33,688 bases of DNA from Pleurobrachia bachei (lineage: Eukaryota > Ctenophora > Tentaculata > Cydippida > Pleurobrachiidae), in NCBI GenBank assembly GCA_000695325.1, contig AVPN01000005.1:34447-68134 (forward strand), in the 5' to 3' direction. Both the position numbers and the translations under genes were made by a program. Every line of letters begins with the position of its first letter. The first letter of the stretch is position 1. The notes below the pieces were generated by a model. It did no database searches, had not been told where the DNA came from, and saw nothing but the letters and a program-made list of their open reading frames with translations. This document shows positions 21,301-31,164 of the stretch, in pieces.

Positions 21301-24300
21301 TGTGATTTGTTTTCATGAAGAATTGTGGTTAAAGCGCCATATAAAAACGGCGATTTATCAAAATCAACCAGACGGCAGACTTTTTGATTCGATAAATATC
21401 ACTTTGGAATTAATGTCACCCCCTTTTTTGGAATATTGCGGTTTCGCTCAAGACTCAAGTCTACCATCACTCAACAGACTCTATACATGTGATATATGAT
21501 CAACATGAACTGCTCGCCTGACTTATAACATCAGTTTAGTAATTTCGGCTCCGCTATAATGTTGATAATCGATGACTGATAGCTGGCATTCTGTGGTTAG
21601 GTGATGATATAGATTTATCGGCCGACTTGAATATAGTTCTATTCAGACTATCATAAATTTTATTTCTAACAAAACGAAACGCCCTTTACACTTCTCACAT
21701 ATATTTGCTGTGAAGAAGCTTTCACGACATTATAATAATTTCAATCGAAGGTGTGGGAAAAGATACGCCATTTGCAAGTAATATTCTTTTGGAAACTCCT
21801 GCTGTCCTATTATCAAAAGTATACTCAACTCCAGCCCCCGGTGCTATAAAGTTATTTATAAAGAGCTGTAAATTTAGTGGAAGTAGGCTTACAGAGAAAG
21901 ATTGTTGTTATTCAACAAGAGAGAGAGGAGTGTGATCATAAGAGGGGCACCTGGTCCAAGGGGGTCTTTGAAGATCGCGTGGTTGTTTATGTGGTGAGAG
22001 AGAGAGGATCTAGATGTCCCTAATCAGACTTCAGAGTTATTAATATATTTCTCCCTGCTTACTTCTGCATGTGTTACTCCAGCAGCCCTTATTATAATTA
22101 TAGGAGCAGACTCCTGTTCCCAGAGATATGCTTGTCCTTGCGTATCCCACGCATATAATATGTCAGAGAGATCACTGACCAAAGAAATATCTTCGAATAC
22201 TGCTCCTAATTTATTTATATCTTGGAGCCTGACAGACTTAGATTTATGTAAAGTGATAACCATATTATATGTTAAGTGTCGTTTATTGTTCAGCGCTTGT
22301 TGTTTGTATGCAAGGTCACACTGCATCTGCTGAAACCATTGCTAAACGCGTCTCCGTTCGGTGAAATCTACATAACATCTTTGCTAAAAGTGTAGCACCT
22401 TTTTGTTATTTGCAATCCTGTGAAACTAATAATTCTATCTCTCCGCTACAGCGCTACATCTACAGCTAACACCGCTACCTAAAGCACTCTTGGGCGAACA
22501 GTACTCACCCCCTTCTCAAACCATGCACAGCTGCAGTATGACCAACTCGAGTGACTATGGGGAACCGATCGAGACGCTTGACATCTCCTTTGGTATCATC
22601 TACACGTTCTGTGCGGTGTTTGGCCTAATTGGAAATATCACCGCCTTCCAGTATTTTAGGGCCCGGAAGAAACGAGATATCGCCTCCCACCTATACACAG
22701 CTATCTCGGTGAACGATTGTGCAGTTTGTGTTATGACGTTTTTCCAGATTCCCGTCATGTTCAGTGAGCGAGATGCGGCCCTGTTTTCCCCCGAAGCTGC
22801 ATGTGCCATTTGGATGAACCTTTTCCAACTTCTCACCCGAAATTCGATCATGTTAACAGGCATTCTCAGTGTCTCACGGACACGCTCACTCCTCTGGCCC
22901 CTACATTTCATCTCTAAAAGAAGGACATTTATCTTTGCCGGAATATACAGTGGGATGATTCTACTTGAGACGGCCATTCCGACTGCGATCAGTCTCCAGG
23001 TTGGTATTTATGATGTATCAGGCGCTATGTGTTGGCTCATCCCAAACACTAACGCAAGTTTTGGAAAAACTTGGGATTATATCGACAACTTCATTGATTG
23101 TGTCGCCCTCGCTTTACCCATTATTCCGGTCTCCATTAGCTGCCTTATCTCCGTGTATATGGTAGCGCATGAAAATACCGAACTAGCTGGGGACGATAAA
23201 TCGGTAAAAAGGGTCAAAATAGGGGCCAAAATGAAGAAACATGCTACCGTGACAATAATAATTATGACATGCATCTATTTTGTATTCAACATACCGCTCT
23301 TCATTGCCTACATTCTGTGGGGCATAACAATGGCAAAGTATGAATATCCTGGACCCTATTTCTCCCAAACCCTGGTTTACTGGTACTTCTGGAATTTTAC
23401 AGAAGTTCTCAGCGTGTCCCTTAATTCCTTCTGCAATCCCTGCGTTTACTTCTTCCGGATAAAACAATTCCGGAACTTTGCCCGACGTCTTGGCCGGAGG
23501 ACACCCTCCGCTGGTGACAGTGATGTCTTTGAATGTGTGGTGGAGAACTCCAACAAGATAAGATTTGAGTTGGGTATAGTTGTAAGTGAACCTACTAGTA
23601 TGGGAGATACATCAACTGTACCACCGTGGACAGCACGGTCTGTATTGACATTACAACCAAAACATTTGGTAGGAGGGCGCCAGGAAGGTCTTCCATTGTG
23701 ATGATGAAATCTCTGCGTGAGGAAGAATCGGAGGTCGATATTGTGTCAACCCCAGCTCCTCCTCCTGCAGTGTTGAGTCAGTTGAATAAGGAAGGGGAAC
23801 ACGTGGCGGCGGTGTAACAGCACAAACAAATAACACTGTGTGTAACAAGCATGTTGCCCCGCTGCTGTTTTGAGTGTAAAAACGGGAGTGCTGACAATAC
23901 AACTTTACATAGCACTAGAACATCGCGCGCCGCGCAACAATCTCACACTAGTAACAGAGCTGATATGAGGGAGGATCATGGCAACAATCCCACACTAGCA
24001 ACAGATATGAGATAAGAGCTGATGATAAGAGCTGATGAGCGAGCAAGCCGTGGCTACGAATCGGTTGGTTACGAAGTAACCCCTTGCCAGTTCGTAACCA
24101 AGCAAATTGGTAGGAACAGAGTGTCTGGTCAACAATAACTAAGTCATTGGGGTCCAAAACATACATAGCAGATCATTGTATAGTTAGGATATGTTTTTGT
24201 TGGGATTGGTATGTCGATATCCAAATTCTAGACCCCATACCAACCCTTGGCCTAATCCTTATTTGGCATCAATGCACAGATTATCTAAACTATAAGATGA

Positions 24301-27300
24301 TACCCAGCCTAATTTATGAGCTTAGTTCAAAACGGTAAATGGAAGAAATAGTATTAGCTCCAGTCCTGGAAAAACGGCATTCTGGAAGTATAACTAATTT
24401 ATGAATTTCCTTTCTGGTTTAGTAATTTTAGAATTAATAATTTAGGGCTCTCATCGTACTCTATACTGCAAGAGGCCATCGATTACAGTCAGCTGAACAG
24501 TCAAGAATCTAGAGAGTGGATTTTAGAGAGTGGTACATATACGTCTTTTAATTTTAAAATTGGAATTCCACTCCAAAATTAATTCAGAGAAACTACCCCC
24601 CCCCTCTACTAAAAGAAACTAACCTTAATTTCAACTTGATGCCTCTCCTCCATGTCTTCCATCTCTCTATCTTTATTTCGGAGAAGAGCCTTCCCCTCAT
24701 CCAGCTGCCGCTTGGTAATCTCCCAGAAAGTGTTGATCTTATCCCGCTCCAGCTGGAAATAATTCCGCTCCTCCCTCTCTCGCTCCATCTCTGAAAATTG
24801 AGAGGTGGTTATAGTATGATTTGTGGTAACCTTTCGGCGTTCAATAATAAAGATTCTTGAATCTCGACAGTCGACTTTTATGATTTATTTTCATGAAGAA
24901 TTGTGGTTAAAGCGCCATATAAAACGACGATTTACCAAAATCGACCAGAAGACAGACTTTATAATTAGATAAATATCACTTTGGAATTAAATATTAATGT
25001 CCCCCCTCTTTTTTAGAATATTGCGGTTTCACTCAAGACTCAAGTCTACCATCACTCAACAGACTGTATACATGTGATATATGATCAACATGAACTGCTC
25101 GCCTGACTTATAATATCCGTTTAGTAATCTCGGCTCCGCTATAATGTTGATAATCGATGACTGATAGATGGCATTCTGTGGTTAGGTGATGATATAAATT
25201 TATCGGCCGACTTGAATTTAGTTCTATTCAGGCTATCATAAATTTCATTTCTAAATAACTGAAACGCCCTTTTCACTTCTCACACTATCTGCTGTGAAGA
25301 AGCTATCACGACATTAGAATAATTACCCAATAATTATAGTCTAAAGGGGTGGAGAAAAGGTACTAAACACTCCATTTGCACTTCCGATTTTTGTGGAAAC
25401 TTCTGTTTTTTGTTGAGTAACTTACTCAACTACCTCTTTTCCTATCGAGATTCGAAAGCACACTCAAATCCAGACACCGGGCCCCACTCCCTCCAGTGCT
25501 ATAAAGTTATTTATAAAGAGCTGTAAATTTAGTGGAAGTTGTCTAACAGAGAGAGGAGTGTGATCATAAGAGTTAGGGCACCTGGTCTTTGGTTGTTAAT
25601 GTGGAGAGAGAGAGAGGATCCATGTCCCCAATCAGACTTCAGAGTTGTAAATCTATTTCTCCCTGCTTACTTCTGCTTGTGTTACTTCAGCCCGTATTAT
25701 AATAACAGCAGACTCCTGTTCCCAGTGACACACCTGACCTTGCGTATCCCACGCATATAATATGCATAACAACAAGTCGTCAGAGAGATCACTGATCACG
25801 AAATATGCTGCTCCTAATTTATTTATATCTTGGAGCCTGACAGACTTTTATGTAAAGTGATAACCATATTATATGTAAAGTGTCGTTTATTGTTCAGCGC
25901 TTGTTGTTTATATGCAAGGTCACACTGCATCTGCTGAAACCATTGCTAAACGCGTCTCCGTTCGGTGAAATCTACGTAACATCTTAGCTAATCGTGTAGC
26001 ACTTCTTACCATGTATTTGCAATCCCGTAAAACTAACAATTATATCTCTCCGCTACAGCGCTACATCTCTCCGCTAGAGAGCTACATCTACAGCTAACAC
26101 CGCTACCTAAAGCACTCTTGGGCGAACAGTACTCACCCCCTTCTCAAACCATGCACAGCTGCAGTATGACCAACTCGAGTGACTATGGGGAACCGATCGA
26201 GACGCTTGACATCTCCTTTGGTATCATCTACACGTTCTGTGCGGTGTTTGGCCTAATTGGAAATATCACCGCCTTCCAGTATTTTAGGGCCCGGAAGAAA
26301 CGAGATATCGCCTCTCACCTATACACAGCCATCTCTGTGAACGATTGTGCAGTTTGTGTCATGACGTTTTTCCAGATTCCAGTCATGTTTAGTGAGCGAG
26401 CTCCTGCCCTGTTTTCCCCCGAAGCTGCCTGTGCTATTTGGATGAACATTTTCCAACTTCTCACCCGCAATTCGATCATGCTAACAGGCATTCTCAGTGT
26501 CTCACGGACTCGCTCACTCCTCTGGCCCCTACATTTCATCTCTAAAAGGAGGATATTTATCTTTGCCGGCCTATACAGTTTGATGATTCTACTCGAAACG
26601 GCCATTCCGACTGCGATCAGTCTCCAGGTTGGTATATACGACATATCAGGGGCTATGTGTTGGCTCATCCCAAACACTAACGCTAGTTTTGGAAAAACTT
26701 GGGATTATATCGACAACTTCATTGATTGTGTGGCCCTCGCTTTACCCATTATTCCGGTCTCCATTAGCTGCCTTATCTCCGTCTATATGGTAGCGCACGA
26801 AAATACCGAATTAGCTGGAGACGATAAATCGGTGAAAAGGGTCAAAATAGGGGCCAATATGAAGAAACATGCTACCGTGACCATAATAATTATGACATGC
26901 ATCTATTTTGTATTCAACATACCGCTCTTCATTGCCTACATTCTGTGGGGCATAACAATGGCAAAGTATGAATATCCTGGACCCTACTTCTCCCAAACCC
27001 TGGTTTACTGGTACTTCTGGAACTTTACGGAAGTTCTCAGTGTCTCCCTCAATTCTTTCTGCAATCCCTGTGTTTACTTCTTCCGGATAAAACAATTCCG
27101 GAACTTTGCCCGACGTCTTGGCCGGAGGACACCCTCCGCTGGTGACAGTGATGTCTTTGAATGTGTGGTGGAGAACTCCAACAAGATAAGATTTGAGTTG
27201 GGTATAGTTGTAAGTGAACCTGCTAGTATTGGAGATACATCAACTGTACGGTGCAGAAGGACCACCTTAGACAGCACGGTCTGTATCGACATTACAACCA

Positions 27301-28763
27301 AAACATTTGGTAGGAAGGTGCCAGGAAGGTCTTCCATTGTGATGATGAAATCTCTGCGTGAGGAAGAATCGGAGGTCGATATTGTGTCAACCCCAGCTCC
27401 TCCTCCTGCAGTGTTGAGTCAGTTGAATAAGGAAGGGGAACACGCGGTGTTGAGTCAGTTGAATAAGGAAGGGGAACACGTGGTGTTGAGTCAGTTGAAT
27501 AAGGAAGGGGAACACGTGGACAGTGGGAGACGAGCTCATTCAATATAACACGAACACAATTACAGGCTGCATTGTGTGTGGGGTATTGTTCACAGGGAAT
27601 TTAGATCACGTGATAAGCACCACACACCCATCCCTCCCTTGTAATCAAATTGAAGCATTCTGCACAATCTTGCAGTTGTCATGCCGTCTTTTGTTACTAC
27701 TGAACACACAATATTTACCCCTATCTTCTGGGAGCGGTCTCTCACCCCCGAACTTCTAAACCGGTGTACGGTGTTCATGTATGAGCGGATAAACTGGACA
27801 TATCTCATTTGTGCCGTTTATGTGATCCTGATTCATGGCATTCAGTGGTGGATGAGGGACAGGGAACCTCTAAAACTACGAAAACCACTGATAGTTTGGA
27901 ACGTGATTTTAGCGGTGTTTAGCACATGGGGCAGTTCCAGAATCACGTACCATCTTGTCAGCGGGCTCTGGACAAAAGGATTTTCCGGGTATTTCATGTG
28001 TGGTTTTATGGAAAAAGATATGCTCATGGCCTTGTGGAAGAGATTGTTCGGACTTTCTAAGATCATTGAATTGGGCGATACGCTGTTTATTGTCCTTCGC
28101 AAGAGCAAGCTGTCCTTTCTACACTGGTATCACCATGTCACTGTCCTGCTGTTTACCCTCAATCTATCGGAGTACGTGACCCACACTGAGTTGCCGACAA
28201 ACGTAGGAAATTGGTATTCCGGTGTTAACTTTGCCGTCCACGCTCTGATGTACACCTACTACGCGATCAGGGCAATGGGATGGAGGGTTTGGAGACCCTT
28301 AGCGATGGCCCTGACAAGTCTACAAATAACCCAAATGGTCGGAGGGCTGGTGTCAGGTATTTACGTGCCCTGGTGGATGTGCGGGAGAAAGCTGACATCT
28401 ATACCCATGATCTGCACTCTTGTAATGTACGCCAGCTACTTTGTCCTTTTCTGTCACTACTTTGTTAAGGCATACTTCGGCAAGAAGACGAAGAAGGTTA
28501 AAAAGGCAGAGTAACGACAGTAAATTTAAAAACATTTACCTAACTGACCCCAATTATTGCCGTGTGTTTAATCAGAGGGTGTAAAGCTTTGATTTCATGA
28601 ATTTGTATATCTATTATTTTATCCTACCTTCTCTCAATCGATGGATGTGTTGCTCAAGCTGTTCTTTGCTCATCTCTTCGGTGCTGATGCCATCGATGAT
28701 CGCGGGCCCCTTCGCGCTTTTCCTCTTCTTACCCGACTTCTTCTTTTTACCCTTCTTTGCCAT
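15393..28763 (-). CDS. GAS8: DRC4/GAS8, nexin-dynein regulatory complex coiled-coil protein
   Basis: DRC4 is a core coiled-coil subunit of the nexin link between outer doublets of motile cilia. Exons (minus): 28628-28763, 24624-24790, 19875-20081, 19527-19670, 19269-19385, 18579-18746, one of 18042-18128 or 17117-17203, 16511-16660, 15926-16051, 15393-15542. All are GT-AG and in phase; using one copy of the repeated 87-nt exon gives 483 aa, close to human (about 478). Family landmarks run in order: Lys-rich N-terminus, [82 protein letters not shown], and the end [14 protein letters not shown]. Nearly all of it is predicted coiled coil. Introns 1 and 2 (3.8 and 4.5 kb) are far larger than the rest because they hold the nested genes and a 3.6 kb duplication. 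A dead copy of exon 2 lies in intron 2. Confidence 0.96.
16375..16483. mobile_element. hAT-like MITE (CAGGAACCGAC family), copy 1
   Basis: A 109-bp element with ends CAGGAACCGAC and TTCGGTCGGTTCCTG. Its right 45 bp match the copies at 29997 and 32159. No target-site duplication is preserved. It sits in a GAS8 intron. Confidence 0.65.
16669..18535. repeat. Direct tandem duplication containing a GAS8 exon
   Basis: Units 16669-17594 and 17595-18535 are direct repeats of about 0.93 kb, each with one 87-nt GAS8 exon (17117-17203 and 18042-18128). Both exons keep acceptor, donor and phase 0 and translate the same. Differences are small indels and substitutions, such as an 8-9 bp insertion near 18440. 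If both exons were used the protein would gain 29 aa. Confidence 0.93.
17117..17203 (-). CDS. GAS8: GAS8 87-nt exon, downstream copy
   Basis: This exon encodes [18 protein letters not shown] and the following [11 protein letters not shown]. It is one of two intact copies. The family has this segment once, so either it or the copy at 18042-18128 should be skipped, or one of them belongs to the other haplotype. Confidence 0.75.
19241..19290. repeat. 26-bp tandem duplication of a GAS8 splice donor
   Basis: The last 10 bases of the GAS8 exon 19269-19385, its donor and some intron are repeated once, 26 bp downstream. Use of the outer donor would read through an in-frame TAA, so the inner donor must be used to keep the coding frame. 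Confidence 0.75.
21077..21237 (-). pseudogene. Dead copy of GAS8 exon 2
   Basis: The copy retains the acceptor and reads [19 protein letters not shown] through MEERHQVE, but a deletion next to a C-run removes the last codons and the GT donor. Compared with the copy at 24624-24790, about 25 bases are lost. Splicing to the next exon is not possible, so I assign exon 2 to the 24.6 kb copy. Confidence 0.9.
22024..22326 (-). pseudogene. Unrecognised minus-strand frame, possible RCC1-like remnant
   Basis: A 100-codon frame preceded by a CAG acceptor-like site contains [19 protein letters not shown], which faintly recalls an RCC1 repeat (G-x-x-Y-x-W). The matching DNA in copy B (about 25650-25930) has indels that break the frame, so selection to keep it is not evident. 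It could be a decayed exon or chance. Confidence 0.22.
22523..23701 (+). CDS. Rhodopsin-like GPCR, copy A, frameshifted tail
   Basis: An intronless seven-transmembrane receptor nested in GAS8 intron 2 on the opposite strand. I start at the ATG in AAACCATGC; the frame is also open upstream, but only from a TTG. The N-terminus has an N-glycosylation site (NSS). TM1 has GLIGN, TM3 starts after Cys in EAACAIW, ECL2 has its Cys partner in GAMCWL, TM6 has FNIP in the place of CWxP, and TM7 ends NPCVY (NPxxY). The DRY position reads [11 protein letters not shown], so the acidic residue and Tyr are missing while Arg remains. After residue about 370 a 13-nt deletion relative to copy B shifts the frame and the protein stops at 392 aa. 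The lost tail frame continues at 23626-23817. The ligand cannot be told. Confidence 0.85.
   Translation: MHSCSMTNSSDYGEPIETLDISFGIIYTFCAVFGLIGNITAFQYFRARKKRDIASHLYTAISVNDCAVCVMTFFQIPVMFSERDAALFSPEAACAIWMNLFQLLTRNSIMLTGILSVSRTRSLLWPLHFISKRRTFIFAGIYSGMILLETAIPTAISLQVGIYDVSGAMCWLIPNTNASFGKTWDYIDNFIDCVALALPIIPVSISCLISVYMVAHENTELAGDDKSVKRVKIGAKMKKHATVTIIIMTCIYFVFNIPLFIAYILWGITMAKYEYPGPYFSQTLVYWYFWNFTEVLSVSLNSFCNPCVYFFRIKQFRNFARRLGRRTPSAGDSDVFECVVENSNKIRFELGIVVSEPTSMGDTSTVPPWTARSVLTLQPKHLVGGRQEGLPL
23811..24623. other. Duplicated spacer between GPCR A and GAS8 exon 2
   Basis: This repeats the sequence at 20269-21050. It contains no recognised gene on either strand; short minus-strand frames shared by the two copies are low-complexity and unsupported. 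Confidence 0.5.
26151..27548 (+). CDS. Rhodopsin-like GPCR, copy B, intact
   Basis: The intact twin of the receptor at 22523, nested in GAS8 intron 1. It has 465 aa, seven hydrophobic segments, the same GLIGN, NPCVY and altered [11 protein letters not shown] motifs, and basic helix-8-like sequence after TM7 ([13 protein letters not shown]). The C-tail holds Ser/Thr-rich sequence and three exact or near-exact 12-residue repeats ([12 protein letters not shown]); copy A has one. Differences from copy A in the transmembrane part are mostly synonymous, with a few replacements such as RDAA to RAPA and GLYSLM for GIYSGM, which suggests both were under selection or are alleles. The two receptors sit in the same orientation as the elongase gene just 132 bp downstream. 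Orphan class A receptor; ligand unknown. Confidence 0.92.
   Translation: MHSCSMTNSSDYGEPIETLDISFGIIYTFCAVFGLIGNITAFQYFRARKKRDIASHLYTAISVNDCAVCVMTFFQIPVMFSERAPALFSPEAACAIWMNIFQLLTRNSIMLTGILSVSRTRSLLWPLHFISKRRIFIFAGLYSLMILLETAIPTAISLQVGIYDISGAMCWLIPNTNASFGKTWDYIDNFIDCVALALPIIPVSISCLISVYMVAHENTELAGDDKSVKRVKIGANMKKHATVTIIIMTCIYFVFNIPLFIAYILWGITMAKYEYPGPYFSQTLVYWYFWNFTEVLSVSLNSFCNPCVYFFRIKQFRNFARRLGRRTPSAGDSDVFECVVENSNKIRFELGIVVSEPASIGDTSTVRCRRTTLDSTVCIDITTKTFGRKVPGRSSIVMMKSLREEESEVDIVSTPAPPPAVLSQLNKEGEHAVLSQLNKEGEHVVLSQLNKEGEHVDSGRRAHSI
27421..27518 (+). repeat. 36-bp coding tandem repeat in GPCR B tail
   Basis: About three units of 36 bp encode [18 protein letters not shown] has a single unit, so the length of this cytoplasmic tail is variable. 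Confidence 0.9.
27681..28514 (+). CDS. ELOVL6: ELOVL6-like very-long-chain fatty acid elongase
   Basis: A 277-aa, single-exon ELO-family 3-ketoacyl-CoA synthase, the condensing enzyme of ER fatty acid elongation. All family signatures are present: [10 protein letters not shown] (KxxELxDT), FLHWYHH (HxxHH), [13 protein letters not shown] (VHxxMYxYY) and LQITQMVGG (TQ). The segment ILRKxKLxFLHWYHHxTVLL and the end KKAE are close to vertebrate ELOVL6, which acts on C12-C16 saturated and monounsaturated acyl-CoAs. Several hydrophobic segments are visible, and KKAE fits a dilysine ER-retrieval signal. Length agrees with the family (about 265-300 aa). The gene lies in GAS8 intron 1 on the opposite strand; its 3' end is 113 bp from GAS8 exon 1, so the transcripts probably overlap. 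The ELOVL6 subclass is recalled similarity; ELOVL3 is the main alternative. Confidence 0.92.
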   Translation: MPSFVTTEHTIFTPIFWERSLTPELLNRCTVFMYERINWTYLICAVYVILIHGIQWWMRDREPLKLRKPLIVWNVILAVFSTWGSSRITYHLVSGLWTKGFSGYFMCGFMEKDMLMALWKRLFGLSKIIELGDTLFIVLRKSKLSFLHWYHHVTVLLFTLNLSEYVTHTELPTNVGNWYSGVNFAVHALMYTYYAIRAMGWRVWRPLAMALTSLQITQMVGGLVSGIYVPWWMCGRKLTSIPMICTLVMYASYFVLFCHYFVKAYFGKKTKKVKKAE

Positions 28764-29624
28764 CTCACTGAACTACAATCCCTAGCAAAACAAATGGGTC
28801 AAATAAGGTAACACAATTCAAATGAGAACGATAGCAAGGTGGCTGCTGTACAGCCCTCAGAAGCGTGCGTGTGTAAGAGATGTCGTTTGCGGAGACGGTT
28901 GCCATAGCGAGCTCTCTTTACTCCGCAAACAATCCGAAAACTGAATTTCTCAGCGCATTAAAATCACGCGCGGCGTTATTATTGCGCGTACATTTACCGC
29001 CTCCAACATGGAATGTTGAAATGTCATGCTTTCAATAATTTTGAAACGCGCGCTGCTGCGGTCACACCAATCCTCTGGGGAATATTCGATCGAGCATCAT
29101 CATCTTTCATCAAAACCTTGGTGACCGAATAGATGACAGATCAGGTCCTTGCAAACTTCCGATTCACAGTACCATGAGCGACCACAAGGTCTCTGAAGAT
29201 CAAGTTTATTCACTTTACCATCAGCCGAGTTTGGATATTTCGAACAAAGGGAAAAAGAAGATATAGTTGGAATAAAATGTTCCATAGTAATTAATATAAT
29301 ATCAACAAACGCCTATATACGGTAGAAAAATGTTAACTTAAACAACTTTTAACAACCGATATTTATTTGGGGAATGTGCCTCTTTTTCAGCCGCTAGATA
29401 AAAGATATTTTTATTCAGAGTAAATAATAGTGTCGGAGGTTCTCTTTTTAAACGTATAGATATTTCAAACGGTCAAACTCTTTTTTTTCTTCCATGAAAA
29501 TAAGGGAAAGGAAAAAAATAAATTAGTTTAAAGAAAAATTAAAAATGCTAATTATCTATCATCTCTGCTCTCGTACAAAAAACAACCATGTTTCCCAGCA
29601 GACCAGCTCTTTCTCCAACTAACT
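28764..29624. other. GAS8 promoter and AT-rich spacer
   Basis: CpG-containing sequence at 28955-29055 and the X-box-like site point to the GAS8 promoter. A 61-codon minus-strand frame at 29100-29285 resembles nothing known. From 29300 on the DNA is strongly AT-rich with no feature. Confidence 0.4.
28898..28911 (-). promoter_or_regulatory. Degenerate RFX X-box upstream of GAS8
   Basis: On the minus strand the site reads CTCGCTATGGCAAC, about 135 bp before the GAS8 ATG. The right half (GGCAAC) is a perfect X-box half-site; the left half has two mismatches. RFX control of DRC genes is established in other animals, and position and strand fit, but the motif is weak. Confidence 0.4.
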
Positions 29625-29996
29625 CTTAACAAACAACCAGTGTTCATATTTTTCTTGACTCCCCACAATTCAAGCACAACCCCTTACTGTACACAATTGT
29701 AGTACAATTACACGGATGGATGTGTAAATAGAGGGGGGTGCTCAGATCTTATACCACAATAATGGATATTATTTGTTTAACCCTGTCTCACAAATGTAAA
29801 GGAGGGTACTAGAACACAACAAGGATATTATATCTGTTATGTTCTAACCCTCGAAACACAGTCTAGCCGGGCAAGGATATATATGTGGGGGCCAAAGTAT
29901 CTAAATTTTAACCCCAGACAAACAACATAAACACTGTATATTACACACAGACAACCATTCTCTCATTCTCCCTCCATATATCTCACGCAGACAGAC

Positions 29997-30100
29997 CAGG
30001 AACCGACCGAAACAAGTAAACCACCAATCAGTCCTCGTTATTTAGGTCACAGGTTATCAGCCAATCAGGGACCAGTATTTCCTGATTCGGTCGGTTCCTG
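29997..30100. mobile_element. hAT-like MITE, copy 2
   Basis: A 104-bp element bounded by CAGGAACCGACCGAA and TTCGGTCGGTTCCTG, flanked by the 8-bp direct repeat AGACAGAC. An 8-bp target-site duplication and CAG ends are typical of the hAT superfamily. It has no coding capacity. Confidence 0.78.
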
Positions 30101-30478
30101 AGACAGACAAACAGACCATGATGGCAACATACGGTTTTCAAGAAGGGAAAAAACAATACAACAACACAACAACAGTGGGGGCATAAGAAAGGATTTCCCT
30201 CCTCTAAAAGAATGAGGGGCATCAAAGATAGATCGCAAAACTAAATATATATATTGGGGGCTAGGGTAGTAAAGAAATTCGTGTTCGTGGGTTTATATAT
30301 ATACTTCAAAAATGGGGGGGATTTCATATTATTGGAACTACAAGTCTCAACCTGTATCTCTCTCTTACTCATTCACCCTCTCTCACCATTTGATGCAGAT
30401 ATAGAAATGATCCCAAAACCACTATCAAGCATCAAGTATCTATCTCTCAGTCCATCTCAATATATCTCAACTCTATAT

Positions 30479-30622
30479 TCAGAAGAAATGTAACAAGGAC
30501 ACCACAGAGAAGAGAATGGTTGAGATGAGGGTAGCAGCAGCAGCTCCAGTTCCACGCACCTCCTCACCCACAATCAAATCGTATTCACAGGTCTCGGAAC
30601 CAACGCTACATTTATAAGTACC
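30479..30622 (-). CDS. Terminal exon b', Ig-like end plus GPI signal
   Basis: The exon starts after CCACCAG in phase 0 and encodes GTYKCSVGSETCEYDL, then VGEEVRGTGAAAA, then a 17-residue hydrophobic end and TGA (47 aa). G-x-Y-x-C is the F-strand Cys motif of Ig domains; the small residues followed by a hydrophobic C-terminus fit a GPI-attachment signal. Upstream exons are not in the window. Confidence 0.65.
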   Translation of the reverse strand, partial: GTYKCSVGSETCEYDLIVGEEVRGTGAAAATLISTILFSVVSLLHFF

Positions 30623-31164
30623 CTGGTGGGGATGGAGTGGTTAGTGGTGTGGTTAAGTGGTTAGTGGTTTAGGGGATCCAGCCCTAAAGACCATCAATCA
30701 GGGAAGGACTGGATCCCCCTGAGTTAGCTTGCAGCAATTAGACAGTCATAGCAAACATAAAGAGAGATAAAATCTTCAGTACAGTCCTGAGAAGTAATAA
30801 GATAAATCTGGAACATATGAGAGATGAATATATTTTATCTGGAGGAAGAAACTCAAGATCTGAAAGACTTGAAAAAACAGAGATCCGTCCTGATTTTCGG
30901 ATCTGTTATTATAGTTGTAGTGAAGCTAAGAGTTCCACGCACACACACACAGATATAAAGAATAAAGACACATAAATCTGCTAAAGGAGCAGAGAGAAAG
31001 AAAGTTAAAGGAATATATTTAGCCGAACGAATAGCGACGGTTAAAAAGGTACACTCAGCATTTGAGAGAGATGGATCGCGAAGACGACCTTGAGAGACAA
31101 AGAAAAAGTGTCATAGAGAGAAAGTTGTGACACAGAGAGAGAATAGTTGTCACAAAGAGAGAGC

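Larger units (their letters stand above)
20269..27519. repeat. 3.6 kb direct tandem duplication (GAS8 exon 2 plus GPCR)
   Basis: Copy A is 20269-23810 and copy B 23811-27519. Each begins with CGGTGTAACAGCACAAAC and contains a GAS8 exon 2 (minus), about 1.5 kb of spacer, and a GPCR gene (plus). The A/B junction lies inside the end of GPCR A. Coding parts are very similar; the spacers show many substitutions and indels. Copy A has a damaged GAS8 exon and a frameshifted GPCR; copy B is intact in both. Confidence 0.93.

Noticed and set aside
22600-22977. Long minus-strand frames across both GPCR copies
   Set aside because: Shadows of the receptor coding strand.
29100-29285. 61-codon minus-strand frame upstream of GAS8
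   Set aside because: No known similarity, and GAS8 exon 1 is complete without it.
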